64,000 nucleotides of DNA, taken from assembly GCF_023101665.1 (NCBI RefSeq), contig NZ_CP082161.1, forward strand, positions 3,844,001 to 3,908,000, given 5' to 3'. Origin of the DNA: Bradyrhizobium sp. 195 (lineage in GTDB: Bacteria > Pseudomonadota > Alphaproteobacteria > Rhizobiales > Xanthobacteraceae). Positions 7,270-16,295 of this stretch are shown one piece after another. The translations under genes were made by a program, and so were the position numbers. Each line of letters starts with the position of its first letter. The first letter of the stretch is position 1. The notes beneath the pieces are model-generated. The model had not been told where the DNA came from, made no database searches, and saw only the letters and a program-made list of their open reading frames with translations.

Positions 7270-9827
7270 GCAAGATAGAACGCGCCGGTTCGGCCGGGCT
7301 GAGCGAAACCGAGGCTCGGCTGAGGCTGCAACAGGAAGGCTACAACGAACTGCCTCGGCCCGAACGGCGCACGCCGCTGCGTATCGTTCTAGAAGTGGTG
7401 CGCGAGCCGATGCTCGCGCTGCTCCTGTGCGGCGGGCTGGTCTATCTCCTGCTCGGCGACCTCCGCGAGGCCCTGCTCCTCCTGGCATTCGGCGCCATCT
7501 CCGTCGTGATCACGATCGTGCAGGAAACCCGCACCGAACGTGTGCTGGAAGCGTTGCGAGAGCTGACCAGTCCGCGCGCGCTCGTGGTCAGGGACGGGGA
7601 GCGGCGGCGGATCGCGGGCCGGGACGTCGTTCGCGGCGATCTCCTCGTCCTGGCCGAAGGCGATCGGATTCCGGCCGATGCGCTGCTCGTCAGCGCGCAT
7701 GATCTGGCGGTCGACGAGTCGCTGCTGACCGGAGAATCCGTCCCGGTTCGCAAGCAGGCCGTCAAGACGCCAGCCACCGACACCGTCTTGGCTGAGCATC
7801 GCCCGGGCGGCGATGATCTGCCCTTCGTGTATTCCGGTTCGCTGGTGGTGCGAGGCGAGGGCCTGGCCGAGGTCGAAGCCACCGGCCCTCGCAGCGAGAT
7901 CGGCAAGATCGGATTGTCGCTGCATGGCTTGCAGACAGAGCCGCCGCGGCTGCAACAGCAGACCGCACGGCTCGTGCGGCTTTGCTTTCTCGGCGGCGCG
8001 GCGATCAGCCTGGCCGCTGTCCTGCTTTACGGAACATTGCGCGGGGATTGGCTGCAGGCGCTGCTCGGAGGCATCGCAATCGGCATGTCCATGCTTCCCG
8101 AGGAATTTGCCGTCGTCCTCACGGTGTTCATGGCGATGGGCGCCTGGCGCATCTCGAAGGCGCGCGTGCTGACGCGGCGCGCTGCCGCGATCGAGGTGCT
8201 CGGCTCCGCCACGGTGCTGTGCACCGACAAGACCGGCACGCTGACGCAGAACCGGATGTCGGTTGCGGAACTGAGGCTGGGCGACGGGACGAGCTTGCGC
8301 CTTGCGTCGCCGCAGCCGGCTTCCGTGGGAGCAGAATTCTTTGAGCTGGCACGGTGCAGCGTTCTGGCGAGCTCGCCAGAGCCGTTCGACCCGATGGAGA
8401 AGGCGCTGCACGCGTTCGTGCTTGCGAGTGTGCCGGATGACGACACCGGAGGCGCTCGGATCTTGTTGCGCAGCTACGGCCTGCGGCCCGAGCTGCTGGC
8501 AATGACCCAGGTTTGGCAGTTGCCGCGTCGCGAGGAAGTCTTTGCCGCTGCGAAAGGTGCTCCGGAGGCTATTGCGCGCCTCTGCAAGCTGAACGGTGCG
8601 GAGCTGGCGGCGATGCAGGACTCTGTCGCGGCGATGGCGAAGGATGGTCTTCGCGTGTTGGGCGTAGCCACCGCGACTTGCGATGGCGAGAGCCTGCCGA
8701 GCTCGCAGCAAGGCTTCTCTTTTCGCTTCCTTGGTCTCGTCGGGCTCGCCGATCCGCTTCGTCCGCAGGTCCCGGAGGCGGTGGCCGAATCTCGCTCGGC
8801 CGGCATCCGCGTCGTCATGATCACGGGCGATTATCCTGCGACCGCGATGGCGATCGCCGGGCAGGCGGGGCTTGACGTCAACGAGGTCGTGACCGGTGAG
8901 CAGATCAAGCTCGCGGACGACAGCGAGCTGGAAGCCCTCGTCAGGAATGTGAACGTCTTCGCGCGGGTCCTGCCGGAGCAGAAGCTGCGGATCGTTCAGG
9001 CGATGAAGCGCAACGGCGAGATCGTCGCGATGACCGGCGACGGCGTCAACGACGCGCCGTCCCTGAAGGCTGCCCATATCGGGATCGCGATGGGTGGCCG
9101 TGGCACCGATGTCGCCCGCGAGGCCTCCTCGATCGTCCTGCTCGACGACGATTTCGGCTCCATCGTTGCGTCGATCCGGCTGGGGCGCCGGATCTACGAC
9201 AATCTCCGCAAGGCGATGGCCTTCATTTTCGCCGTCCATGTTCCGATCGCGGGGCTTGCCCTACTTCCCCTGCTTTTCGGGCTGCCGCTGGTTCTTGGTC
9301 CGGTTCACATCGCGTTTCTGGAGCTGATCATCGACCCCGTCTGCTCGCTCGTGTTCGAAGCCGAGCGGGAGGAGCGCGATATCATGACGCGCCCGCCGCG
9401 GCGCGCCGATGCGGAGCTGTTCTCGTGGGCGTTGATCGGCTGGAGCATCCTCCAGGGTGCCATGGCATTTGCGTTGATTGCCGCGATCTTCGTCCTCGCG
9501 CTTCGTTCCGGCATTCCGCCCGATGAGGCGCGCACGCTCGCCTTCATTGCGCTCGTCGTCTGCGTCGTCGCGCTGGTGCTGGTCAACCGGTCCTTCAGCG
9601 CCTCCTTCATGTCGGCCTTCTTCCGCCCAAACCCGGCATTGCTCTGGATATTCCTCTCGATTGCGCTCGTTCTCGCGGCGGCTCTGTTCTGGCCGCCGGC
9701 GTCCAGCCTGTTTCGTTTTGGTCCTCTGCACCTCGACGATCTCATGGTCACGCTCGGCGCGGGATTGCTGGTGCTCACGGTGCTGGAGCTGCTGAAGCCG
9801 ATATGGGCGCGGCGGTTGCGATTCTGA
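7266..9827 (+). CDS. Cation-transporting P-type ATPase
   Basis: This 853-residue P-type ATPase has all core motifs: actuator TGES at 155-158, phosphorylation site DKTGTLT with Asp321, nucleotide-binding KGAPEA, and hinge GDGVNDAP near 592-599. The membrane helix 4 motif is PEEF (278-281) in place of the PEGL of Ca2+ pumps, with no heavy-metal CPC motif or N-terminal metal-binding domain. This places it in the broad P2/P3 group transporting Ca2+, Mg2+ or Mn2+ like ions; the ion cannot be set from sequence alone. About ten membrane helices are visible. The start is GTG at 7266, overlapping the stop of the small membrane protein. Confidence 0.93.
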   Translation: MSKIERAGSAGLSETEARLRLQQEGYNELPRPERRTPLRIVLEVVREPMLALLLCGGLVYLLLGDLREALLLLAFGAISVVITIVQETRTERVLEALRELTSPRALVVRDGERRRIAGRDVVRGDLLVLAEGDRIPADALLVSAHDLAVDESLLTGESVPVRKQAVKTPATDTVLAEHRPGGDDLPFVYSGSLVVRGEGLAEVEATGPRSEIGKIGLSLHGLQTEPPRLQQQTARLVRLCFLGGAAISLAAVLLYGTLRGDWLQALLGGIAIGMSMLPEEFAVVLTVFMAMGAWRISKARVLTRRAAAIEVLGSATVLCTDKTGTLTQNRMSVAELRLGDGTSLRLASPQPASVGAEFFELARCSVLASSPEPFDPMEKALHAFVLASVPDDDTGGARILLRSYGLRPELLAMTQVWQLPRREEVFAAAKGAPEAIARLCKLNGAELAAMQDSVAAMAKDGLRVLGVATATCDGESLPSSQQGFSFRFLGLVGLADPLRPQVPEAVAESRSAGIRVVMITGDYPATAMAIAGQAGLDVNEVVTGEQIKLADDSELEALVRNVNVFARVLPEQKLRIVQAMKRNGEIVAMTGDGVNDAPSLKAAHIGIAMGGRGTDVAREASSIVLLDDDFGSIVASIRLGRRIYDNLRKAMAFIFAVHVPIAGLALLPLLFGLPLVLGPVHIAFLELIIDPVCSLVFEAEREERDIMTRPPRRADAELFSWALIGWSILQGAMAFALIAAIFVLALRSGIPPDEARTLAFIALVVCVVALVLVNRSFSASFMSAFFRPNPALLWIFLSIALVLAAALFWPPASSLFRFGPLHLDDLMVTLGAGLLVLTVLELLKPIWARRLRF

Positions 9828-9918
9828 TGTGTGACGCGCAGATCATCATCATGGTGGGGCCGAGAGAGAGACTCGGGAATTCGTGCAGCCAGGGGAAGGC
9901 GTGCGCGAGACGCTGGCA

Positions 9919-9935
9919 CCGTTCTATTAGAACGG
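9919..9935. promoter_or_regulatory. Perfect 17-nt palindrome upstream of siderophore receptor
   Basis: The site reads CCGTTCTATTAGAACGG: two 8-nt arms around a single central T. It lies 100 nt before the receptor start and 92 nt after the ATPase stop. A one-base loop excludes a useful hairpin, so a dimeric repressor operator is the better reading. The arms run TTCTA..TAGAA, the reverse order of the Irr iron control element consensus (arms AGAA..TTCT), so I do not assign it to Irr. An iron-responsive regulator is plausible because of the downstream gene. Confidence 0.5.
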
Positions 9936-10034
9936 ATCTAGTCTACATAGATTCTACGACACGAATGTCCAAAACACTTTGATTGTGCGTTCGGAGTCTC
10001 TGCATGGTCGCCCCCGTAAATCCGGGGACTGGGA

Positions 10035-12338
10035 ATGCTGGAATTTGTGTCTAACGCACGCGCAACGAAGCGCGGGCGCGTCTCGATGTTGTGCGGTCTT
10101 CTCGCGCTTCCCCCTGCCATCGTCTTCGGCGGCAACGCGCAAGCGCAGAGCGCAAGCGGAGCATCGGATCTTCCGCCCGTCGTGGTCGAGCAAAGTCGTC
10201 AGAGCAAACGCCAGGTCACGGCGCCGCGCAATTCGCGATCGGCACGCTCTCGACATGCGCCTTCGCGCGCTTCAGGACAGGCGCCTGAGGCAGCTTCTCA
10301 ATCGGCCATCGCTGCGACGGAACGCGGTACTGATCCGGTGAGGGGCTTTGTGCCTGTCGTCAGCTCGGCGGCGATGAAGTCCGACGTGCCCATTCTCGAA
10401 ACACCTCAATCCGTTTCGGTGGTCAGCCGCGATCAGCTCGACGCACGCTCGGTCACGACGCTGGTCGAGGGATTGCAGTACGTGGCGGGCCTCGCCATCC
10501 AACCAGGCGGCAAGGACCCGCGCTTCGACAACGTCTTCATCCGTGGCTTCGACATCAATGGCTACGGCGCCTATCGCGACGGACTGCGCGAGGTCGGCGA
10601 TCCCGCTTTCTTGTCGCTGTTCCGCAACGAGCCCTACGGCTTCGAACGCATCGACGTCATCAAGGGACCGAGCTCCGTCATGTACGGGCAGGGCGCACCG
10701 GGCGGCCTCGTCGACGTCATCAGCAAGCGGCCGCCGGAAAAAGCCTTCGGCGAGATCGTCGGCCAGTTCGGCAATTACGACCGGTTTCAGGGTGCATTCG
10801 ACGTCGGTGGTCCCGCGACCAAGGACGGCACGCTGCTCTACCGGTTGACCGGCGTATTCCGCGATTCCGACGCGCAGATCGCCAATTTCTCGAACTTCGT
10901 GAAGGACAACCGGACCTATATCGCGCCCGCCGTGACCTGGAAGCCGACCAACGATACGACGCTGACCATTCTCGCCGACTACACCCACGATCTGACCGGC
11001 AATGCCTTTCCACTGTCGATGGCTCACGTGACTGGTGGCAAGGTCACCGGGATCACTGCGTTGCCGCTGTTTCTCGGTGACCCCAGCTACAACAAGTTCG
11101 ATCAGGAGCAGGAACGCGTCGGCTACCAGTTCGAGCATCGCTTCAGCAACAATCTGATCTTCGAATCGAAGGCCCGCTACGGCCACACCCAGCTCGACTA
11201 TCGCTATCTGACGTTCATCGGAACTCCGCTCGATACGACCACGGTCTTTCCGCGGCGCGCAATGCGCATACAGGAGCAGATCGACACCCTGTCGACCGAC
11301 AACCACCTCATCAGCAAGTTCAGCACGGGGCCGCTTCAGCATACGGTGGTCTCCGGCGTCGACTATCTGACGTTCAACATGACGGACCGGACCCATTCCG
11401 GAAATGCGCCGTCGCTCAGCAAAATCAACCCGGTCTACAACCAGGCCATCGCCGATCCGACTGTGCTCACCACTCCCTCGGCGAACCAGACGATCGACCA
11501 GGTCGGCGTCTATGTGCAGGATCAGATGAAGATCCAGAACTGGATCTTCACGCTGGGTGGACGGTACGACGCCTCGGAACAGAACACCTACGCCTTGGCG
11601 GCCAACAAGACCACCGATACGAAGGACACGGCCTTCACCAAGCGCGGGGCGGTCTCCTACGTGTTCGATTCCGGTGTTGCGCCTTATTACAGCTACTCGG
11701 AGTCCTTCCTGCCGACACCTAACACGGACTTTGCGGGGAACCCTTTCAAGCCAACCAGGGCGCAGCAGCACGAGGTTGGCGTCAAGTATCAACCATCGCG
11801 CACCTTGTTGATGACGGTGGCGCTGTATGATTTGACGCGGCAAAATTCGCTCACGGCCGATCCATCACATCTTGGCTTCTCGGTCCAGCTCGGCGAGGTC
11901 AATTCGCGCGGCATCGAGTTCGAGACGCTGGCGCAGATCGTGCCCGGACTGAACCTCGTGGCGACCTACACCAATCAGGATGTCAAGGTGACTCAGAGCA
12001 CCGGGGCCGACCTCGGCAAGGTGCCGACGCTCGTGGCCCGCCAGATGGCATCGGCCTATCTCGACTACACGGTCCAGGGCGGCACCTGGGACGGCTGGGG
12101 TCTTGGCGGCGGCGTCCGTTACAACGGGCCGACCTTCGCCGACACCACCAACACCATCGTCAACGAGGGCTACGTCGTGTTCGACGCCGGCCTGCATTAT
12201 CGCCAGCCGAAGGGCGTGAACCTGGCGCTGAACGTGAAGAACATCGCCGACCGCGTCACTCTCGCTTGCACGACGGGGGGCGGCTGCCAGTACACCAGCC
12301 CGCGCACCGTCACCGGCACGCTCAGCTATCGCTGGTAG
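10035..12338 (+). CDS. TonB-dependent siderophore receptor
   Basis: This 767-residue outer membrane receptor imports a ferric siderophore, probably of hydroxamate type, using energy from TonB-ExbB-ExbD. After a signal sequence (hydrophobic core near MLCGLLALPPAIVFGGNAQA, residues 18-37) comes a Gly/Ser/Arg-rich linker. The plug domain follows with SVVSRDQLDARSVTTLVEGL and the RIDVIKGPSSVMYGQGAPGG signature, then the 22-strand barrel. The C-terminus has the paired cysteines CTTGGGC and ends in the usual aromatic residue (LSYRW). The start at 10035 has a GGGGA site; Met18 is an alternative that would give a normal-length signal peptide. A PepSY membrane protein and a small membrane protein follow directly. 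Confidence 0.93.
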   Translation: MLEFVSNARATKRGRVSMLCGLLALPPAIVFGGNAQAQSASGASDLPPVVVEQSRQSKRQVTAPRNSRSARSRHAPSRASGQAPEAASQSAIAATERGTDPVRGFVPVVSSAAMKSDVPILETPQSVSVVSRDQLDARSVTTLVEGLQYVAGLAIQPGGKDPRFDNVFIRGFDINGYGAYRDGLREVGDPAFLSLFRNEPYGFERIDVIKGPSSVMYGQGAPGGLVDVISKRPPEKAFGEIVGQFGNYDRFQGAFDVGGPATKDGTLLYRLTGVFRDSDAQIANFSNFVKDNRTYIAPAVTWKPTNDTTLTILADYTHDLTGNAFPLSMAHVTGGKVTGITALPLFLGDPSYNKFDQEQERVGYQFEHRFSNNLIFESKARYGHTQLDYRYLTFIGTPLDTTTVFPRRAMRIQEQIDTLSTDNHLISKFSTGPLQHTVVSGVDYLTFNMTDRTHSGNAPSLSKINPVYNQAIADPTVLTTPSANQTIDQVGVYVQDQMKIQNWIFTLGGRYDASEQNTYALAANKTTDTKDTAFTKRGAVSYVFDSGVAPYYSYSESFLPTPNTDFAGNPFKPTRAQQHEVGVKYQPSRTLLMTVALYDLTRQNSLTADPSHLGFSVQLGEVNSRGIEFETLAQIVPGLNLVATYTNQDVKVTQSTGADLGKVPTLVARQMASAYLDYTVQGGTWDGWGLGGGVRYNGPTFADTTNTIVNEGYVVFDAGLHYRQPKGVNLALNVKNIADRVTLACTTGGGCQYTSPRTVTGTLSYRW

Positions 12339-12343
12339 ACGCC

Positions 12344-13489
12344 ATGGTTCACGCACGCACGATCCGCCTGTGGTCCCGCATTCACACCTGGACCTCGCTG
12401 GTATGCATGCTGTTCCTGCTGATGCTGTGCGTGACAGGCCTTCCGCTGGTCTTTCACGACGAGATCGACGATCTGCTCGAGGACGAGATCGCAGCTCCCG
12501 CCATGCCGGAGGGAACGCCGCGCCTCTCGCTCGACCGGATGATCGCGGCGGCGCAGGCGCGGTTTCCCGGGCAATACGTTCTGCTTCTCAACCTGAAGCA
12601 GACGGAGCCGCTGGTGACGGCTGCGGTCTCTCCGACCGCTGTCCCGGCGCCGGGCAACTTCCATCGTCTGACTCTCGATGCGCGTACGGCGACGGTGCTT
12701 GGAGAGGAGGCACCGCATCAAGGCGTCATGGATGTCGTGTTGCGGATCCACAAGGATATGTTCGCAGGCCTGCCCGGCGAGCTGTTTCTCGGGGCAATGG
12801 GGCTCGTGTTCGCTGTGTCGATCGTATCCGGTGTCGTGGTCTATTGGCCGTTCATGCGCCGGCTCGATTTTGGTACGATCCGCCGGCGATCGTCGCCCCG
12901 CGTCAAATGGCTCGACACCCACAATCTCCTCGGCATCGTCACCGTGACCTGGACGATGGTGGTGGGCCTCACCGGCATGATCAACACGCTGGCGACGCCG
13001 CTGTTCGACCTGTGGCGGGCGCAACTCATTCCCGTGTTGCTGGCGCCGCATCTGGGCAAGCCCGTGGCTCCGATCCCTTCAGTTCAGGCCGCTGTCGAGC
13101 TCGTCCGTGCAAGATTCCCGGATCGCCTGGTCACCTCGGTGACGATGCCGACGTCGGCGCGCTTCGGCAGCCCGCAGCACCTCGTCGTCTGGACCAAGGG
13201 CGCCACGCCCTTCACGGCGCGCATGCTCCAGCCCATGCTGGTCGACGCCAACGACGGCAAGACGATCGTTGCGCCTGAAGTGCCGTGGTATCTGAAGACG
13301 CTTCAGGTCTCGCGCCCGCTGCATTTCGGCGACTACGGCGGGCTTCCGCTGAAGATCGTCTGGGCGCTGCTGGACGTGATTGCGATCATCGTCCTCGTCA
13401 GTGGGATCTACCTCTGGGCGGCAAGAAGAAGGTCGTCGGTCCGCCGCAAGCCGCTCGGCGCAGGCCCGACCGCAACAGTCGGTGTCTAG
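12344..13489 (+). CDS. PepSY-associated membrane protein, probable siderophore-iron reductase
   Basis: This 381-residue inner membrane protein of the PepSY_TM (PiuB-like) family starts at the ATG 6 nt after the receptor stop (MVHARTIRLWSRIHTWTSLV). Four hydrophobic helices are visible: about 14-36, 147-165, 195-215 and 340-362. Conserved membrane-edge histidines (RIHTW near the N-terminus, RIHKDMFAG, KWLDTHNLLG, PLHFGDYGG) could bind heme. Proteins of this family accompany siderophore receptors, and several are thought to reduce or release the imported iron in the periplasm. The cotranscribed receptor supports that role, but direct evidence for this protein is not visible. Confidence 0.85.
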   Translation: MVHARTIRLWSRIHTWTSLVCMLFLLMLCVTGLPLVFHDEIDDLLEDEIAAPAMPEGTPRLSLDRMIAAAQARFPGQYVLLLNLKQTEPLVTAAVSPTAVPAPGNFHRLTLDARTATVLGEEAPHQGVMDVVLRIHKDMFAGLPGELFLGAMGLVFAVSIVSGVVVYWPFMRRLDFGTIRRRSSPRVKWLDTHNLLGIVTVTWTMVVGLTGMINTLATPLFDLWRAQLIPVLLAPHLGKPVAPIPSVQAAVELVRARFPDRLVTSVTMPTSARFGSPQHLVVWTKGATPFTARMLQPMLVDANDGKTIVAPEVPWYLKTLQVSRPLHFGDYGGLPLKIVWALLDVIAIIVLVSGIYLWAARRRSSVRRKPLGAGPTATVGV

Positions 13490-13492
13490 TCC

Positions 13493-13717
13493 ATGCTCTC
13501 TTCCGTTTCGAAGGCGGACGTTCCGAACCGGGCCCGGAATCACAGACGTGCCTGGGACGTGTTCCGGATTCCGCTCCTCGTCGGCTTGGTCTGCGCCGCG
13601 GGACTCGGTCTGGCACTCGTTGGAGATGGAATCTGGGATGGGCTGTCGTGGCTGGCACTTTCGTTGCCGGTCGCGCTTGCAGTCTTCTACTGGCATCGCT
13701 CAGGTCGCTCGCACTGA
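13493..13717 (+). CDS. Small two-helix membrane protein of the iron-uptake operon
   Basis: The 74-residue product begins 3 nt after the PepSY gene stop (ATG at 13493). A basic N-terminal stretch (NRARNHRRAWDVFR) precedes two hydrophobic helices (about 27-45 and 50-66) and a short basic tail. It has no motif that I recognise. Position at the end of a receptor-PepSY operon suggests an accessory subunit of the membrane reductase or transporter. Confidence 0.65.
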   Translation: MLSSVSKADVPNRARNHRRAWDVFRIPLLVGLVCAAGLGLALVGDGIWDGLSWLALSLPVALAVFYWHRSGRSH

Positions 13718-13725
13718 CGGCGCAA

Positions 13726-13738
13726 CCCGTCTAACGGG
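13726..13738. other. Short hairpin between convergent genes
   Basis: The palindrome CCCGTctaACGGG lies in the 24-nt gap between the convergent small iron-operon gene and the MgtC-like gene. The stem is only 5 bp and no T-tract follows on either strand, so its role as a terminator is weak. The same 13 nt form the core of the larger hairpin at 6820-6842. Confidence 0.35.
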
Positions 13739-13741
13739 CTG

Positions 13742-14236
13742 CTATGGGTGCTGCTCTTTCGGGCCGCTTTCGACGTCGTGCGCCTCGTCCTTGCCGCCAA
13801 GCATCCGATGCAGCCGGCGCTCGAGGCGGCGGCCGATGGTCAGCAGGATGAATGCCAGCGCCAAGGCGACGATGACGATCTTCCATTGTCCGGCGCCGCA
13901 AACGATGCCGAGGCAGGCGGCGAGGAAGGTGCAGGCGGCGCTGGTCAGGCCCCGAACGCGAAACCCCGTGCTTTGGTGCACGATGACGCCAGCGCCGAGA
14001 AAGCCGATCCCGGTGAGGATGCCCTGGATGACACGGCTGGCGGCGTCGGCGACCTTGGTCGGTTCGGCAAGCTGCAGTGCGAGCAGAACCACGGTCGCGG
14101 TGGAGAGCCCGACGATGCCGAGCGTCTTCAGCCCGATCGGCTTGCCGTGCAGGTCGCGGTTCAGGCCGATCGCGCCGCCGGCGAGCGTCGCGGCTCCCAG
14201 GCGCAGCAGAATTTCGGGCCAGTCCAGCTCGGTCAT
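13742..14236 (-). CDS. MgtC/SapB-family inner membrane protein
   Basis: The 164-residue protein contains the MgtC family core: LRLGAATLAGGAIGLNRDLH, KTLGIVGLSTATVVL, GILTGIGFLGAGVIVH and VRGLTSAACTFLAACLGIVCG, spread over four to five membrane helices. MgtC proteins modulate ion homeostasis and F-ATPase or acid and Mg2+ stress responses rather than acting as transporters. It lacks the longer soluble C-terminal domain of Salmonella MgtC, ending in a short basic helix. Start taken at the ATG at 14236 (MTELDWPEILLRL); a longer frame starts at 14278 with a polar stretch unlike the family. Confidence 0.88.
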   Translation of the reverse strand: MTELDWPEILLRLGAATLAGGAIGLNRDLHGKPIGLKTLGIVGLSTATVVLLALQLAEPTKVADAASRVIQGILTGIGFLGAGVIVHQSTGFRVRGLTSAACTFLAACLGIVCGAGQWKIVIVALALAFILLTIGRRLERRLHRMLGGKDEAHDVESGPKEQHP

Positions 14237-14362
14237 GTCTTGCCTGTCACTTCTTCGGCACTTGTCCCATGTGATCATGCGAGGGTTCGGCTTGGAGCCG
14301 GCAAAACATAGTCTATGCGGGCTGTGGCCTCAATGTGCCGAGGTGCCCGCCACGCACTCGCA

Positions 14363-14465
14363 GTCATCGCCCGACTTGATCGGGCGATCCAGTATTCCAG
14401 AGACAGAACTGATTGAATCGAGAAGCCACGGTGTACTGGATGCCCCAGTCAAGCCGGGGCATGAC
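14363..14465. repeat. Intergenic inverted-repeat element
   Basis: Two hairpins face each other. The left one is CGCCCGActtgaTCGGGCG, the right one TGCCCCagtcaagccGGGGCA. The outer flanks GTCAT..ATCCAGTA and TACTGGAT..ATGAC are inverted copies, so the whole 103-nt unit is a large imperfect palindrome. It sits between the MgtC-like gene and the HerA gene, both on the minus strand. Elements of this form are common between genes in Bradyrhizobium-like genomes; I know of no assigned function. Confidence 0.65.
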
Positions 14466-14495
14466 AGCGGAATCTGTGGAAGCGGTGTCCGCGCC

Positions 14496-16295
14496 TTACC
14501 GCAACGGCTTCTTCAGGAGTGAGAAGCGGTCCGGATCGAGCCCCATCGAGGGTTGCAGCATCGGGGCCTCGACGTTGGACATCGTCTTGGCGGGTGGGGC
14601 CGAGAACACCGGGTCGTTCGGCACATCGCGCTGCGAGGTGGCGCCGCGCCAGCGCTCGAGCACGGCGCTGACGAAATGCATGTCGTGGCCGGAGGTGACG
14701 GACGGTACGCTCGAGATGGTGGCTTCGCCGCGCGGCAATTGATGCGGTGGCACTTCCTTGAAGCGCAGGCGCGTCGGCAGCGCGACGCCTTCGCCGAAGG
14801 CCAGCACTTCGCGCGTGCCGAGTGAGGGTACGAAGGAGAGCAGGTTCGCGGCGGCGTCCGACACGGCGGCGCGGAGCAGCGCCTGGTCGCGCTCGTTGGC
14901 AAGCCGCATCGTGAACAGCGTGTTGCACTGGGAGATGATGGTGGCGTCGAGCTCGGCCGGACGCTGAGTGATGAGGCCGAGATAGACGCCGTATTTGCGG
15001 CCTTCCTTGGCGATGCGCGACACCGCCTTGCGGGTTGGGCCGAAGCCGATGTTGCGGTCGGCGGAGGCGTAGCGATGCGCTTCCTCGCACACGAACAGCA
15101 GCGGCGAGACGCCGTCGCTCCACAGGCCGAAGTCGAAGGCCATGCGGCAGAGCACCGAGACGACGGAGTCGATGACCTCGGCCGGGAAGCCGGCGAGCTG
15201 CATCACCGTCATCGGCTTGCCGTTCGCCGGGAGGCGGAACAGATGGCTGATGACTTCGGCCATGGTGTCGCCGCCGACATTGGCGTTGTCGAACATGAAG
15301 GCATAGCGCGGGTCGTTGCGCACGGCCTCGATGCGTGAGATCAGCTTGTGATAGATGATGCGCGAGGAACGATTTTCCAGCTTGCCCATGCGCTCGTCGA
15401 TCAACGACATCAGGTCGACCAGGCGATAGGGCACCGGCGTGTCGATGGTGTAGCCGATCTGCTTGGGATCGATGCGCTTCAGGCCGATGCGGTCGGCGTT
15501 CTGATACTGGGTATAGACGCCCTTGGCGAGCGGGATCACCTCGGCGAGGATGTCGAGCTCCTCCGGCACGCCGGCGCGGCCGCCGAACAGCACGTCGACG
15601 ATTTCCTCGAAATTGAACAGCCAGAACGGCAGCTTCAGGTTTCGCGGGTTGAGCACCAGCGCGCGGTCGCCGAAGCAGCGGCCATATTCGTTGTGCACGT
15701 CGAGCAGGAAGATGCGCAGGTTCGGGCGCGCCTTCAGGATCTCGTTGAGCAGCAGTGACACGCCGGTGGATTTGCCGACGCCGGTCGATCCCAGCACTGC
15801 AAAATGCTTGGACAGCATTTCCTCGACGTCGACATAGGCGATGACCGAGCGGTCCTGCTGGAGAAAACCGACATTGATCTGGTCCGACCCGGTCGGCGCG
15901 TAGATCGTGCGCAGCTCCTGGCTGGTAATCAGATCGACGGCATCCCCGATGGTCGGGTAGTTGGTGACGCCGCGCTGGAATTTGGGCTTGTCGGCGGCAT
16001 TGAGGATCTCGCCGAGCAGGTCGACCGAGGCGACCGCGATATAGCTGTCGCTGCTCGACAGGTTCTCGCAGGAGACCTCGGTGATCATCGCGACGATGAC
16101 CGAACTGGCGCTGCGAATACTGACGAAGCGGCCGACGGTCGCCCGAACTTCCGAGATCGGCATCTGGCTTTCAGCCAATAGCCCGACCCGGGCGAGCGAT
16201 CCGCGAACCGAAATCACGCGTCCAAAGGATGTCACGATCAATGAACCTGGCAAGAGCGAGGGATTTGCCCGGACTATGCGCGGCCGTCGCTGCAC
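14496..16295 (-). CDS. HerA-type ATPase, DUF87 family
   Basis: This 599-residue protein has an N-terminal beta-barrel region (LIVTSFGRVISVRGSLARVG to about 130), matching the HAS barrel of HerA/FtsK-like translocases. A RecA-like motor follows with Walker A GSTGVGKST (near 163-171) and Walker B LLFVCEEAHRY, plus the ITQRPAELD segment typical of HerA. In archaea HerA pumps DNA with the NurA nuclease in end resection; bacterial relatives are also found in defence or unknown repair systems. No NurA, SIR2 or other nuclease gene sits next to it here, so this looks like a solitary housekeeping form. The exact start is uncertain; the family core begins near LIVTSFG. Confidence 0.82.
   Translation of the reverse strand: MQRRPRIVRANPSLLPGSLIVTSFGRVISVRGSLARVGLLAESQMPISEVRATVGRFVSIRSASSVIVAMITEVSCENLSSSDSYIAVASVDLLGEILNAADKPKFQRGVTNYPTIGDAVDLITSQELRTIYAPTGSDQINVGFLQQDRSVIAYVDVEEMLSKHFAVLGSTGVGKSTGVSLLLNEILKARPNLRIFLLDVHNEYGRCFGDRALVLNPRNLKLPFWLFNFEEIVDVLFGGRAGVPEELDILAEVIPLAKGVYTQYQNADRIGLKRIDPKQIGYTIDTPVPYRLVDLMSLIDERMGKLENRSSRIIYHKLISRIEAVRNDPRYAFMFDNANVGGDTMAEVISHLFRLPANGKPMTVMQLAGFPAEVIDSVVSVLCRMAFDFGLWSDGVSPLLFVCEEAHRYASADRNIGFGPTRKAVSRIAKEGRKYGVYLGLITQRPAELDATIISQCNTLFTMRLANERDQALLRAAVSDAAANLLSFVPSLGTREVLAFGEGVALPTRLRFKEVPPHQLPRGEATISSVPSVTSGHDMHFVSAVLERWRGATSQRDVPNDPVFSAPPAKTMSNVEAPMLQPSMGLDPDRFSLLKKPLR

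Noticed and set aside
7389..9239. 616-residue open frame opposite the P-type ATPase
   Set aside because: It is antisense to a complete ATPase with all motifs; composition is typical of a high-GC shadow frame.
9919..9935. Irr iron control element or terminator
   Set aside because: Half-sites run in the opposite order from the Irr consensus, and a one-base loop cannot form a terminator hairpin.
10272..11843. 523-residue open frame opposite the TonB receptor
   Set aside because: It is a shadow of the receptor gene without ribosome site or domain.
14363..14465. Rho-independent terminator of HerA gene
   Set aside because: No T-run follows either hairpin, and the structure matches an intergenic repeat element instead.
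14496..16295. HerA-based anti-phage defence system
   Set aside because: No SIR2, NurA, DUF4297 or other effector gene adjoins the HerA-type gene; neighbours are an MgtC-like gene and a dioxygenase.
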